From the NCBI RefSeq assembly GCF_947367035.1, contig NZ_CANBCA010000003.1:34408-98407 (forward strand): 64,000 nucleotides of DNA. Reading direction: 5' to 3'. Under the pieces are notes generated by a model that saw nothing but the letters and a program-made list of their open reading frames with translations, was not told the origin of the DNA and did not search any database. Below, in pieces: positions 16,921-27,447 of this stretch. The stretch's first letter is position 1; each line of letters starts with the position of its first letter. This stretch comes from an uncultured Helicobacter sp. (GTDB lineage: Bacteria > Campylobacterota > Campylobacteria > Campylobacterales > Helicobacteraceae). The translations under genes were made by a program, and so were the position numbers.

Positions 16921-18707
16921 TATACTAAACTTTGCTGCAATAAATCCAACATTTTCACTTTATTGCCAAGTTTATTTTGATAGATAAAATAATTAGCTAA
17001 TACTTTCTTACCATACACGCGTGATTCCTCATAAGGAATCATCTCCATACTATACCAAGGATCTAGTGAATTATTTTTCTTAAACAAATGATTTTTTCCA
17101 AGCAATCTACGCGTAAATCCAGGACCTCCATTATAAGCATACGCTACAAAAAGCGGGTGATTAAACTCTCGCAACAATGGACGCGTAAAATATTCCGCAT
17201 AAGGCACATTTACCGCTGGGTCAAACATATCAAAATATCCTACTCTATCCTCTTCTTTTAATTCTTTAGCTATGGCTTTAACATTAAAAGGCATTAATTG
17301 CATAAGACCTAAAGCATAAGAAGTTGAGATTGCTGTTGGGATAAATAAACTCTCTTGTCTTGCAAGAGCGTAAAGCAAAGCTTGCTTATCTTGAGGAAAT
17401 CTAGAAAACACTTCTTTATAGGGCATTAAAAAATACTCGGTGTCTTTTTGACGTGCGAGCCAAATGTAATGCGCTTTTGTCTCCTCACTATCCACCTTTG
17501 CAAGTAATTGCTGTTTGCGTGATTGCGCTTCTTTCCCCTTAAGTTTTTTAAAAGAATTGCGGATATGCTCCCATTCAAAAGGATTTTTAAAATTCCAATT
17601 TGCATTTTTTTGCTGCGTAGAAATGTCATAGACGAGATTAAATTTCGGTTTGGCTTCTATTATCTCAAGACTTGCAAGCACATAAATATCTACAATTTTG
17701 GAATCACTCAAAATCTGCAAATATTTTTTATCTTGACTAGCCAAATATGCCCAAAAAGTTGCGCGATTCCTATTAAAAGTATGCTTTGCCTTTTCTTTTG
17801 AATGAACAAAAAACTTAAGAGCTTGTCCATTTTTTTGATACCTCATCGCATTTAATCCTAGATAAAAGGAACTCTCCGCATCTAGTATATTTAAAACCTC
17901 CTCTAAATTCAGTGTAGTAAGCGAACGATTAAAGTTTCCTAAATTTGTATTCATAATCATACTTTTGAGTGCGCGGTTAAAAGTCTCATTGCGTTCTTTT
18001 AATAATCTTGCTAAAGTTTCTTTTGAAATAGCAAAGTTTAAATGATTACGATAATTTTGTGAAATAGCAAAATAAAAATCTCCAAAAGATTTTGCATCTT
18101 GTGTAATCAGATGGGAAAAAGGGTCTTTAGAGGCTAAAATTTGTAGATTTCTAGCAAGTTTTTGATTGTGAGGCTGCACATTATGTGAAAGCTTTTTCAA
18201 GATTTTTTTATCTAAGGATTCCGCCTTTTTAGTCGTGAGTGCTAGAGCAATGCACTTAGTATCTTCTTTTAAAAGTTTATCTAAACTCATACGTTGGCAA
18301 ATTGTTTTGCGCGAAAGAGTTTTATTGCTACCTTTTTTAAAATATAATCCAAAAAGTTTTGCATTTTTACGAATTGCAAGGTCATAAGCCTCTTTAGCTT
18401 CTTTGGGGTTAATATCTTGCTGCAAAAATAACCAAATATAAAAATCACGCGAAATACCCGCTGGTTGCTTTTTAAGATAATCTAAAGTGATCTTTTGATT
18501 CAATGTAGGGGCTGTGCTTATTTTTTTGGTTTGAGTGGCTTTTGTTTTGGAATCTTTCTTATTCACATTATGCTTAGAATCCTGTTTTTTAGCTGTCTGC
18601 TGCTTACCTGAAGTTTGGGGTGAGGATTGTTTGGAGTTCTGTTCTTTTTGCACAGTTTGTGCGAAAAGTGTGCTAATAAAAATTAATAAAATAAAAAGAT
18701 TTTTCAT
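16917..18707 (-). CDS. slt: Soluble-type lytic transglycosylase (Slt)
   Basis: This enzyme cleaves peptidoglycan glycan strands to 1,6-anhydro products in the periplasm. The 596 residues have a signal peptide (about 1-16), a Lys/Gln/Ser-rich linker (17-70), a long helical superhelix and a C-terminal goose-lysozyme-like domain. The catalytic glutamate is in LARQESLF, followed by SYALGLMQLMP and VAYAYNGGP. It corresponds to HP0645 by position (slt-yggT-gltX order). Confidence 0.93.
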   Translation of the reverse strand: MKNLFILLIFISTLFAQTVQKEQNSKQSSPQTSGKQQTAKKQDSKHNVNKKDSKTKATQTKKISTAPTLNQKITLDYLKKQPAGISRDFYIWLFLQQDINPKEAKEAYDLAIRKNAKLFGLYFKKGSNKTLSRKTICQRMSLDKLLKEDTKCIALALTTKKAESLDKKILKKLSHNVQPHNQKLARNLQILASKDPFSHLITQDAKSFGDFYFAISQNYRNHLNFAISKETLARLLKERNETFNRALKSMIMNTNLGNFNRSLTTLNLEEVLNILDAESSFYLGLNAMRYQKNGQALKFFVHSKEKAKHTFNRNRATFWAYLASQDKKYLQILSDSKIVDIYVLASLEIIEAKPKFNLVYDISTQQKNANWNFKNPFEWEHIRNSFKKLKGKEAQSRKQQLLAKVDSEETKAHYIWLARQKDTEYFLMPYKEVFSRFPQDKQALLYALARQESLFIPTAISTSYALGLMQLMPFNVKAIAKELKEEDRVGYFDMFDPAVNVPYAEYFTRPLLREFNHPLFVAYAYNGGPGFTRRLLGKNHLFKKNNSLDPWYSMEMIPYEESRVYGKKVLANYFIYQNKLGNKVKMLDLLQQSLVY

Positions 18708-18722
18708 TGACTTCCTTATAAT

Positions 18723-19016
18723 TTAAATGCTATTTGCCAATCCAAAAAGTAACTTCACAGCAAATAAATCTATAAATTTCAGTGCTAAAATCACTATGAT
18801 AGGCGCAATATCAATACCTCCAATTGATGTAGGAATGACTTGACGAATCTTTGCATAAACAGGCTCAGTTAGTTTATAAAGAACCTGCACGATAGGATTA
18901 TAAGGGTCAGGACGCACCCAAGTAATCAGTGCTGCAATAATAACTACCCAAATATAGATATTTATTACCATACTTAAAATCTGCGCAAGAGCTTCAACAA
19001 ATGTGCTTAAAACCAT
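18723..19016 (-). CDS. YggT-family membrane protein
   Basis: The 97-residue protein has two hydrophobic segments (about 12-32 and 68-92) and the family stretch ITWVRPDPYNPIVQVLYKLTEPVYAKIRQVIP. YggT proteins are small inner-membrane proteins without a firm biochemical role, linked in some bacteria to osmotic tolerance or division. It lies between gltX and slt with gaps of 1 and 15 bases, as in HP0644. Confidence 0.9.
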   Translation of the reverse strand: MVLSTFVEALAQILSMVINIYIWVVIIAALITWVRPDPYNPIVQVLYKLTEPVYAKIRQVIPTSIGGIDIAPIIVILALKFIDLFAVKLLFGLANSI

Positions 19017-19017
19017 C

Positions 19018-20391
19018 TTAACTCCTTACAATCTCTTTTAAATACAAACGCAAAATTGGGAATAAATCACTTAGCTCTGGACCCTGCACAAAGCCTGTGA
19101 ACAAAAAACGCAAAGGCTTAAAAAACTTCTTACCTTTTAAGGCACTTTTTTGTATTGCACACTCCTTAAAGGTATCAAATGCACTTTTTGTCCAATCTTG
19201 TTCTTCTAACATTTTTAAAATAACTTTTTGCAAGCTTAAAATTTCAGCTTTAAACTCTACAACCTCAATATTTTGCGATTCTATTTCTTGTAAATTTTTA
19301 TTTTCTGCTAATTTTTGAATTTGATGCAAAAGTAATGCCTTTTTAGCAAAGATTCTATCCATTTTTTCTCTTATTTCATTTAAAGTGCTTGCTTCTTGCA
19401 AATAAATTTTTGCTAATGCCCCAATGGAAGAATCTTTATATCCTAAAAGCAATGCTAAATCTTGTTCATTTAGTCTTTTAAAATGCTCACGATTAAGGAA
19501 TTTTAGCTTATCAATATCAAAATGTGCTGGAGCTTTAGCAATCTTACAAATATCAAACCATTCTAAACATTCTTGCAAAGTAAAAACTTCACAAGGTGTT
19601 TTATTACCCATTAAAATAAGATAATTCACAATTGCTTGTGGTAAGAATCCAGAATCCAATAACCATTGCACGCTAGAAGCATTATCACGTTTGCTCATTT
19701 TTTTGCCCTCATCATTTAGCAAAATAGGCAAATGAGCAAATTTGATTTCTTTATCATAATTTAAATTTTTATGAATCAGCATTTGCTTGGGAGTATTACT
19801 CACGTGGTCTTCGCCACGCACAATAAAATCTACATCATAAAGCATATCATCTACGGCGCAAGCAAAGTTATAAGTAGGGATTCCATCTTCTTTTAATATC
19901 ACAAAACTATCCACTTCATTGGGCGCAAACTGAATTTCCCCTTTAATGCAATCTACAAATTTCATTGTTACTTTAGAGCCACGCAGACGCACAACAGGCT
20001 TAGAATTACTTCCTTTTTCTAACTCCGCCCAACCATCATCATACCGAAAAGCTTCGTGCCTTTCTCTTGCTTCATCTCGCTTTTGCTCTAAAAACTCCTT
20101 AGTGCAATAACAATAAAACGCGCAACCCTTGGCAATTAAATATTCTGCAAATTGCCGATGACGTGGAAAATTATCACTCTGATAAACAAGATTATCCCAA
20201 GTAATTCCAAAGAGATTTAATAAAAACATTATCTCTTTATCTTTACCCTCAATATTTCTTGCAGTATCTGTATCCTCAATACGGAGTAAAAATTTCTCTT
20301 GTTTTTGTTTAGCTAAAATATAATTAAATACTGCTGCGCGCAAGTTTCCTGTGTGCATATCCCCTGTTGGAGAAGGTGCAAATCGTAGCAT
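19018..20391 (-). CDS. gltX: Glutamyl-tRNA synthetase, GltX2 type by synteny
   Basis: This is a class I synthetase of 457 residues with the HIGH-type motif in SPTGDMHTGNLR near residue 15 and KMSKR in LNDEGKKMSKRDNAS. Helicobacter carries two GluRS copies. The one next to yggT and slt in H. pylori (HP0643) charges tRNA-Gln with Glu, which GatCAB then amidates. The same neighbours here suggest this copy is that specialised GluRS2. Confirming this needs the other copy and the anticodon-binding residues. Confidence 0.92.
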   Translation of the reverse strand: MLRFAPSPTGDMHTGNLRAAVFNYILAKQKQEKFLLRIEDTDTARNIEGKDKEIMFLLNLFGITWDNLVYQSDNFPRHRQFAEYLIAKGCAFYCYCTKEFLEQKRDEARERHEAFRYDDGWAELEKGSNSKPVVRLRGSKVTMKFVDCIKGEIQFAPNEVDSFVILKEDGIPTYNFACAVDDMLYDVDFIVRGEDHVSNTPKQMLIHKNLNYDKEIKFAHLPILLNDEGKKMSKRDNASSVQWLLDSGFLPQAIVNYLILMGNKTPCEVFTLQECLEWFDICKIAKAPAHFDIDKLKFLNREHFKRLNEQDLALLLGYKDSSIGALAKIYLQEASTLNEIREKMDRIFAKKALLLHQIQKLAENKNLQEIESQNIEVVEFKAEILSLQKVILKMLEEQDWTKSAFDTFKECAIQKSALKGKKFFKPLRFLFTGFVQGPELSDLFPILRLYLKEIVRS

Positions 20392-20496
20392 TTATCCACC
20401 TTTTGATGCTTAAATTTAATAGTGGCAGATTTTAACATACACAAGATTATAATTGGCAAAAATGGCAAAGATTTTTTATTACTCTTATAAAAACGA

Positions 20497-21351
20497 TTAA
20501 AATTCTATCATAAAACCTCTATCCAATCCTGCTAAATCTTTATAAAATTCTAGCGACTTATATGGCAAAGTTTGCAAACAAGACTCCACACTTTTTTTTT
20601 GATTATGCCCCATCTCACAAATCAAAAATGGAATTTTGCAATCAAAGCAAAGTTGGATAATCTTAAGAAGAATTTCATCACCTTTTTTACCACCAAAAAG
20701 TGCGGTTTTAGGCTCATACTCAAGAGTTTTAGGTAAAATCTCTCCCTCTTTAATATAAGGTGGATTAGAAAGAAGTAAATCAAAAGGAATCTTTAAATTT
20801 TCATTAAACTCCAAATACGCACTTTTGTGTAATGTAAGATTATCCGCTTGAAACTTTACTTTATTCACATAAGCATTGAAGAGAGCTTCAGGAGAAATAT
20901 CACTTGCGTGAAATTCTAATTTAGGATTCTTTAGCAGGTGCGATAACATAACGCTTATCGCACCACTTCCCACCCCAATTTCTGCAATTTTTACACAAGA
21001 TTTGCACACAATCCAATCCATTGCTTTTTGCACCAAAATCTCTGTTTCTGGTCTTGGAATTAGTGCGCCATAGGAGATATATAATTCTTCTCCATAAAAG
21101 CTCACATTCTCAATCAAATATTCCATTGGCTCATAAAATCTTCTGCGCCGAATTAATCGCTTAAAAGATTCCAACCAAAAGGAATCTATGGTCATTTCAA
21201 AATTATAATGCAAAGCAACCCTAGACTGCTTTAAAACAAATCCAAGTAAAATTTCAGATTCTAAAATAGGGCGTTCAATCCCACTTTTTTTTAACTCTAC
21301 TGCGCCATAGCCTAAAGCTTCTTTAATACTCCATAAAGGTTTGGATTTCAT
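20497..21351 (-). CDS. prmC: Release-factor glutamine methyltransferase
   Basis: PrmC methylates the GGQ glutamine of RF1 and RF2 to speed termination. The 284 residues include an N-terminal helical domain (IERPILESEILLGFVL), the SAM-binding motif IAEIGVGSGAISVML and the catalytic NPPY (196-199). PRPETEILV is also typical. It contains an A9 run on the coding strand (bases 20592-20600) near the C-terminus. It follows the M48 protease gene by 13 bases. Confidence 0.95.
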   Translation of the reverse strand: MKSKPLWSIKEALGYGAVELKKSGIERPILESEILLGFVLKQSRVALHYNFEMTIDSFWLESFKRLIRRRRFYEPMEYLIENVSFYGEELYISYGALIPRPETEILVQKAMDWIVCKSCVKIAEIGVGSGAISVMLSHLLKNPKLEFHASDISPEALFNAYVNKVKFQADNLTLHKSAYLEFNENLKIPFDLLLSNPPYIKEGEILPKTLEYEPKTALFGGKKGDEILLKIIQLCFDCKIPFLICEMGHNQKKSVESCLQTLPYKSLEFYKDLAGLDRGFMIEF

Positions 21352-21364
21352 AGTCTTTAATCTT

Positions 21365-22570
21365 TCATCGTTTTGCCAAATCTTGACAACCCAGTGCCAA
21401 TAAACGCGCCATTAATGGAGGGTGGCTATAAAAAAACCTCATATATAAGGGATGCGCCAAAGGAAAGGAATTATTCTCCTTAACAAGCACCAATAGAGCA
21501 TTTGCAAGAGACTCTGCACTAGTTAAACTTGCACCAAATCTATCAGCTGCAAACTCATTTTGACAACTTTTCCAATTCACAAGTAGCATAAAGTAAAATC
21601 CAATCGGCGCACTTAAAAGCAACAAAAAAACAATTAATGTATGCACATTTCTTTCTACATTCGCACTACTAAACAAAGATTCAGGTAAATTGGTTACCAT
21701 AAATAATAGTGCACCAAAAAACCCAAGCACCAAAACCATCATTTTATAAATATCATAATGTTTAAAATGTCCTAATTCGTGTCCCAAAACAGCAAGAATA
21801 GAAGGGTGTGGAATCTTATCTAACAAAGTATCAAACAAAATCACGCGTTTTGCCCGTCCTAATCCTGCAAAATAAGCATTCAATCTCCCATCACGTTTAG
21901 AGGCGTCCATTACAAATACTCCTTTGCTTTGAAATCCTACACGTTTTAAAAGATGATTAATTTCATCTTTTAATTCTGTATTTCGCAAGGGAGTAAATTG
22001 ATTAAACATTGGTGCAATTAGTAAAGGATACAAAAAATTCACTCCAACAATCAAGACAACTCCAAAAACAAAAGCATAAACTTCCCAAAACTGCACTTCT
22101 AAAATAATCCAACTAAAAATTAGAATCAAAATTCCACCCACTACAAGCAAAAGCGCAAAAGACTTTAAATTATCCAATATAAAGAGTTTTACTCCACCTT
22201 TTGCAAAACCAAACTTTTTATCAGTTACTAAAGTTTGATAAGCTTCAAAGGGCAAATTAGCCAAAATGCCAACCACAAGAAAACAAAGCACAAAGACAAC
22301 CGATTTTATAAGAGGTGAAAACTCTAATGCAGAATCCAAAGCTGACAACCCAAAAAAAATCCAAAAAATGATCAACAACATATCTACAAGGATACTTGCC
22401 ATTGCGATTCTCTCACGCACACTTGCATAATCTGCTGCTTTCAAAAATGCTTGAGATTCCAAAATATAAGGAGTTTTTCTCCTCTCTTGCTTTAAAAAAT
22501 TTATTTGCAAAAGAGATAAAGTGAATTTAGGAACACTAAAAAATAAAATGTAACACACAACAAACACCAT
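21365..22570 (-). CDS. M48 family membrane zinc metalloprotease (Ste24-like)
   Basis: The 401-residue inner-membrane protease has about seven hydrophobic segments and the zinc motif HELGH (H264, E265, H268) in LAVLGHELGHFKHYDIYKM. The third ligand is a Glu in the QNEFAADRFGA segment. The N-terminal membrane domain and the GFxxKGVFVMDASKRDGRLNAYFAG region match CAAX-protease/Ste24 relatives. A role in membrane protein quality control is expected from the family; the substrate is unknown. Position matches HP0382 next to prmC. Confidence 0.92.
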   Translation of the reverse strand: MVFVVCYILFFSVPKFTLSLLQINFLKQERRKTPYILESQAFLKAADYASVRERIAMASILVDMLLIIFWIFFGLSALDSALEFSPLIKSVVFVLCFLVVGILANLPFEAYQTLVTDKKFGFAKGGVKLFILDNLKSFALLLVVGGILILIFSWIILEVQFWEVYAFVFGVVLIVGVNFLYPLLIAPMFNQFTPLRNTELKDEINHLLKRVGFQSKGVFVMDASKRDGRLNAYFAGLGRAKRVILFDTLLDKIPHPSILAVLGHELGHFKHYDIYKMMVLVLGFFGALLFMVTNLPESLFSSANVERNVHTLIVFLLLLSAPIGFYFMLLVNWKSCQNEFAADRFGASLTSAESLANALLVLVKENNSFPLAHPLYMRFFYSHPPLMARLLALGCQDLAKR

Positions 22571-22604
22571 ATAATAAACCCTTTATAGAATAAAATTTTT
22601 GCGC

Positions 22605-22649
22605 ATTATAGCAAAAAGCATTTACAAAATTATGGCTTTAGTATATAAT
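22605..22649. promoter_or_regulatory. Divergent promoter region between the M48 protease and mreB-like genes
   Basis: A TATAAT on the minus strand (22605-22610) faces the protease gene and a TATAAT on the plus strand (22644-22649) faces the mreB-like gene, whose start lies about 40 bases on. -35 boxes are not clear, as is usual in this group. Confidence 0.6.
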
Positions 22650-22689
22650 CTAAAAAACTTAAAATATTGTAATTTATTGGGATTTTACT

Positions 22690-23685
22690 ATGGGAATTTT
22701 TGAACGAAATGATATTGCGATTGATTTAGGAACAGTCAATACGATTGTGCGTAACAATCTTGAAGAAGCTTTATTTTGTGAAGCAACCTGCATTGCACTT
22801 GAAAACAAATTCACCTCTCGCCGTATTCTTGCGCTTGGCGATTCAGCAAAAAAAATGCTAGGACGCACACCTAGTGAAATAGAAGTCATTAATCCACTTT
22901 TAAATGGAGCCATTAGTGATTTTGAAGTAACAAAAATCTTTATGAATGCCATTTTACAAAAAAGCAAAACAAGCTCACTTGCTCCACGCGTTGGCATTAG
23001 CATTCCTCAAAACCTTACCCAAGTTGAAAGACATTCCCTCTATGAAGCAACAATGCTAGCAGGTGCGAAAGAGGTCTTACTCATAGAAGACCCTTTTAGC
23101 GCGAGTGTAGGGGCTGGACTAGACATCTCCACTGCACGTGCAAAAATGATTATTGATGCGGGAGGCGGATTAGTAGAAGTTAGTATCATTTCTTTAAATG
23201 GACTTATCACAAGTGCTTTTACAAAAGAAGCAGGGGATTTTATAGACTATGCCTTAATGGAACATTGTCGCCATAACAAAAACATTGGAATCAGTAAAGA
23301 AATAGCCGAAAACCTCAAACGAAGAGTGAATGTCTTTGACAAGAATCCTACAATACATATTGGTGCAAAAAATCTTGCCAATGGTATGCCAATAGAATGC
23401 GAACTAGATTTAGAGGAATTTAAAAATGTTATTTTAGAGAATATTTATAAAATTAAAGAGGTTATTATTGAGGCGATTCATAATGCTCCACCACAGATTG
23501 CACCAGACCTTATTGAGGATGGAGCAACTCTTACAGGAGGATTAGCTCTCATTCCCGGACTTAAAGACTTTTTAGAAAAAGAACTTCGTATGCAAATCCA
23601 TCTTTCTTCAGACCCTCTTTTAGATATTTCTAAAGGTGTTTGGCAAATTATGCAAAACTATGAAATCTACGAAAAAAGTCTCTAA
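22690..23685 (+). CDS. Divergent MreB-like bacterial actin
   Basis: The 331-residue protein has the actin fold signatures of MreB: phosphate-1 DLGTVNT (12-18), IEDP (132-135) followed by VGAGLDI, phosphate-2 DAGGGLVEVSIIS (157-169) and the adenosine motif LTGGLALIPGL (281-291). It differs from standard MreB: the second phosphate loop lacks the Thr-Thr after GGG (Leu161, Val162), and Glu-Glu-Pro is Glu-Asp-Pro. Identity to H. pylori MreB as I recall it is limited, so this looks like a paralogue rather than the housekeeping copy. It overlaps the PgeF gene by one base and heads an envelope operon. A filament role is inferred. Confidence 0.85.
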   Translation: MGIFERNDIAIDLGTVNTIVRNNLEEALFCEATCIALENKFTSRRILALGDSAKKMLGRTPSEIEVINPLLNGAISDFEVTKIFMNAILQKSKTSSLAPRVGISIPQNLTQVERHSLYEATMLAGAKEVLLIEDPFSASVGAGLDISTARAKMIIDAGGGLVEVSIISLNGLITSAFTKEAGDFIDYALMEHCRHNKNIGISKEIAENLKRRVNVFDKNPTIHIGAKNLANGMPIECELDLEEFKNVILENIYKIKEVIIEAIHNAPPQIAPDLIEDGATLTGGLALIPGLKDFLEKELRMQIHLSSDPLLDISKGVWQIMQNYEIYEKSL

Positions 23686-24383
23686 TGAATTGCACTTCCC
23701 CCTTTATTGAACCTATTGCCACGCCTAAGGGAATCAAAGCTTTTTTAAGCAAAGCACCTTTAAATATCGCATTTCACGCTGGAGGGGACTCTAAAGAAAT
23801 CATAAAACAAAATCGTGCTCTTTGTATTACTCCTTTTGACCTCTCCTCTCTTGCTTATTGTAATCAAGTGCATAGCAAAGAAATTTTAGAGGCAAATCAA
23901 GGTGGATTATTAGGCACAGGTGATGGGATCTTAAGTATGCAAAGAAATATCATAGGACTGATTATGGTAGCAGATTGTAATCCTATTTTACTTTTTGACA
24001 CCAAACACAAAGTTTTCACATTACTGCACGGAGGAAGAGTAGGCTTACAAAAAGGCATTATTCAAAACGCATTCCAGCTGATGAAAAAAGGATTTAACAC
24101 GAATGCTTCGGATTTATTTGCCTATGTTGGTCCTTCTATTCGTGCGTGTTGCTATGAAGTGGGCGAAGAAGTCTTCAGCAATTCCATTTTACAAGTCGGC
24201 AAAATTGTGCAAGGAGATAAAATTTACTTAGATTTAATTGCATTAATCCTTGAACAATTTAATAATGCAAACATTACAAATTATTACTTCTCTCCCCATT
24301 GCACTTGTTGCACATCAACTTATTTTTCTTATCGTAGAAACCCAATGTGTGGGAGATTTGGATTATTTGCTTATCTCACTTAA
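23685..24383 (+). CDS. pgeF: Peptidoglycan editing factor PgeF (YfiH, laccase-domain family)
   Basis: The 232 residues show the family's metal-site pattern: VHSKEI, the VADCNPILLFD cysteine, LLHGGRVGLQKGI histidine, then YVGPSIRACCYEVG and the final CTSTYFSYRR. YfiH proteins were once called laccases or purine nucleosidases; in E. coli the member removes mis-added L-Ser from UDP-MurNAc. The usual HAGWRG appears here as HGGRVG. It overlaps the mreB-like stop (TAATG) and precedes kdsB, an envelope-biogenesis context. Confidence 0.88.
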   Translation: MNCTSPFIEPIATPKGIKAFLSKAPLNIAFHAGGDSKEIIKQNRALCITPFDLSSLAYCNQVHSKEILEANQGGLLGTGDGILSMQRNIIGLIMVADCNPILLFDTKHKVFTLLHGGRVGLQKGIIQNAFQLMKKGFNTNASDLFAYVGPSIRACCYEVGEEVFSNSILQVGKIVQGDKIYLDLIALILEQFNNANITNYYFSPHCTCCTSTYFSYRRNPMCGRFGLFAYLT

Positions 24384-24403
24384 ATTTCAAAAAGGAGTTC
24401 TTG

Positions 24404-25132
24404 ATGATTATCATTCCTGCAAGGTTAAAATCTACTCGTTTCCCCCATAAAGTCTTAACTCAAATTTATGGAATCCCAATGGTAGTGCGTACCGCACAAC
24501 TTGCAAAGGAAATTGATGATGTCATTGTTGCTTGTGATGAACCCATTATCGCGGAGGTCTGTACGCGTTATAATGTGCGCTCAATTCTGACAAGTAACAC
24601 GCACGAGAGCGGGACAGATAGAATCGCAGAATGTGCCAGAATCCTAAAACTTACCAAAGAAGAAATCATTATTAATCTACAAGGAGATGAACCCTTTTTA
24701 GAGCAAGAAGTGATATTAAGCTTAAAACGTTTAATGGAGAGAGAAGCAAAAAGTCGTGGTAAAGTCCCCTTTATGGGAAGTTGTGCTAAACCAATCACAG
24801 AAAAACAAGCAAACGACCCAAATCTTGTTAAAGTTGTGCTAAACGCCAAAAACGAAGCAATTTATTTTTCACGCTCCATCATTCCCTATAATAGAGAAAA
24901 TGTTGATGGTATAGGATATTTAGGACATTTAGGAATCTATGCCTTTAGCGGAGAGAGTTTGCAAGAGTTTTGCAAACTGCCAAAATCCACTTTAGAATCC
25001 TTAGAAAAACTAGAACAACTACGCGCATTAGAGTATTCTAAAACTATCGTAATGGCAAAGGTGGAATCCCAATCCTTTGGCATTGATACCAAAGAAGATT
25101 TAGAACGTGCTTTGAAACAATTTACACACTAA
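24404..25132 (+). CDS. kdsB: CMP-Kdo synthetase
   Basis: KdsB activates Kdo with CTP to give CMP-Kdo, the donor used by WaaA. The 242-residue protein begins MIIIPARLKSTRFPHK (nucleotide-binding loop) and contains the family stretches ESGTDRIAECA, NLQGDEPF and the FGIDTKEDLERA end. Start ATG 24404 follows AAAGGAG; the frame extended to 24347 would run into pgeF. The gene is third in the mreB-like-pgeF-kdsB operon. Confidence 0.95.
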   Translation: MIIIPARLKSTRFPHKVLTQIYGIPMVVRTAQLAKEIDDVIVACDEPIIAEVCTRYNVRSILTSNTHESGTDRIAECARILKLTKEEIIINLQGDEPFLEQEVILSLKRLMEREAKSRGKVPFMGSCAKPITEKQANDPNLVKVVLNAKNEAIYFSRSIIPYNRENVDGIGYLGHLGIYAFSGESLQEFCKLPKSTLESLEKLEQLRALEYSKTIVMAKVESQSFGIDTKEDLERALKQFTH

Positions 25133-25185
25133 ATTCTATCTTTTCAAGTGTGTTTGTTACACAAGATTACATTAAGCTTTTTTAG

Positions 25186-26424
<1,239 letters not shown>

Positions 26425-26446
26425 TAATTAATATAAAGGGAAAAGA

Positions 26447-27427
26447 ATGGCAAAAAACGAATTATTAGGTGGTGCGTTGTGGGACGCATATAGCAAAAAA
26501 GTTAGCGAGAGAATGGATAACCCAACGCATTTGGGTGTCATCACACAAGAAGAGGCAGACAAAAGAGGATTAAAACTCATTGTTGCAGACTATGGTGCAG
26601 AAGCTTGCGGTGATGCTGTCCGTCTCTATTGGCTGATAGACAATAACGACACGATTGTAGATGCTAGATTTAAGAGCTTTGGCTGCGGAACTGCGATTGC
26701 AAGTAGTGATATGATGGTGGAACTCTGTCTTGGAAAAAAGGTGCAAGAAGCGGTAAAAATCACAAATATTGATGTAGAAAAAGCCTTGCGAGATGAGCCA
26801 AACACCCCTGCTGTTCCTGGACAGAAAATGCATTGTTCTGTTATGGCATATGATGTGATTAAAAAAGCGGCTGCATTATATTTAGGCAAAAAACCAGAGG
26901 ATTTTGAAGATGAAATCATCGTGTGTGAATGCGCACGTGTAAGCTTAGGCACTTTAAAAGAAGTAATTAAACTAAACAACTTAAAAACAATTGAAGAAAT
27001 TACCGAATATACAAAAGCGGGTGCATTTTGTAAAAGCTGTATTAAGCCCGGAGGACACGAGGAAAGAGAGCATTATTTGGTAGATATTTTACGCGAAGTG
27101 CATTCAGAAATGGAAGAGGAAAGGCTGAAAAATAAGGTGGATTTGGAATCTAAGGGGGATTTAAAATTCTCCAATATGACAATGGTGCAAAAAATCAAAG
27201 CAATTGAAGCTGTCATTGATGAAAAAATCCGTCCAATGCTGATGATGGACGGCGGAAATATGGAGATTATTGACTTAAAAAATGCAAGTGATGGCTACAA
27301 TGATGTATATATTAGGTATTTGGGTGCTTGTAGCGGGTGCGCAAGTGGATCAACTGGCACACTCTTTGCAATTGAATCTGTCTTGCAAGAGAGTCTAGAC
27401 TCTAGCATTCGCGTCTTTCCTGTGTGA
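26447..27427 (+). CDS. nifU: Fe-S scaffold NifU, three-domain form
   Basis: The 326 residues have an N-terminal IscU-like scaffold (about 1-130, with ACGDAVRLY, FGCGTAIASSD and MHCSVMA cysteines), a central [2Fe-2S] domain (CEC at about 163-165 and CKSC in FCKSCIKPGG) and a C-terminal Nfu domain with CSGC in YLGACSGCASG. This is the full NifU layout known from H. pylori HP0221. It receives sulfur from NifS directly upstream. Confidence 0.96.
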   Translation: MAKNELLGGALWDAYSKKVSERMDNPTHLGVITQEEADKRGLKLIVADYGAEACGDAVRLYWLIDNNDTIVDARFKSFGCGTAIASSDMMVELCLGKKVQEAVKITNIDVEKALRDEPNTPAVPGQKMHCSVMAYDVIKKAAALYLGKKPEDFEDEIIVCECARVSLGTLKEVIKLNNLKTIEEITEYTKAGAFCKSCIKPGGHEEREHYLVDILREVHSEMEEERLKNKVDLESKGDLKFSNMTMVQKIKAIEAVIDEKIRPMLMMDGGNMEIIDLKNASDGYNDVYIRYLGACSGCASGSTGTLFAIESVLQESLDSSIRVFPV

Positions 27428-27447
27428 GATTCCACATTAAGGAAAAC

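Noticed and set aside
24568..24849. Minus-strand 93-residue frame inside kdsB
   Set aside because: Antisense shadow of a well-supported gene.
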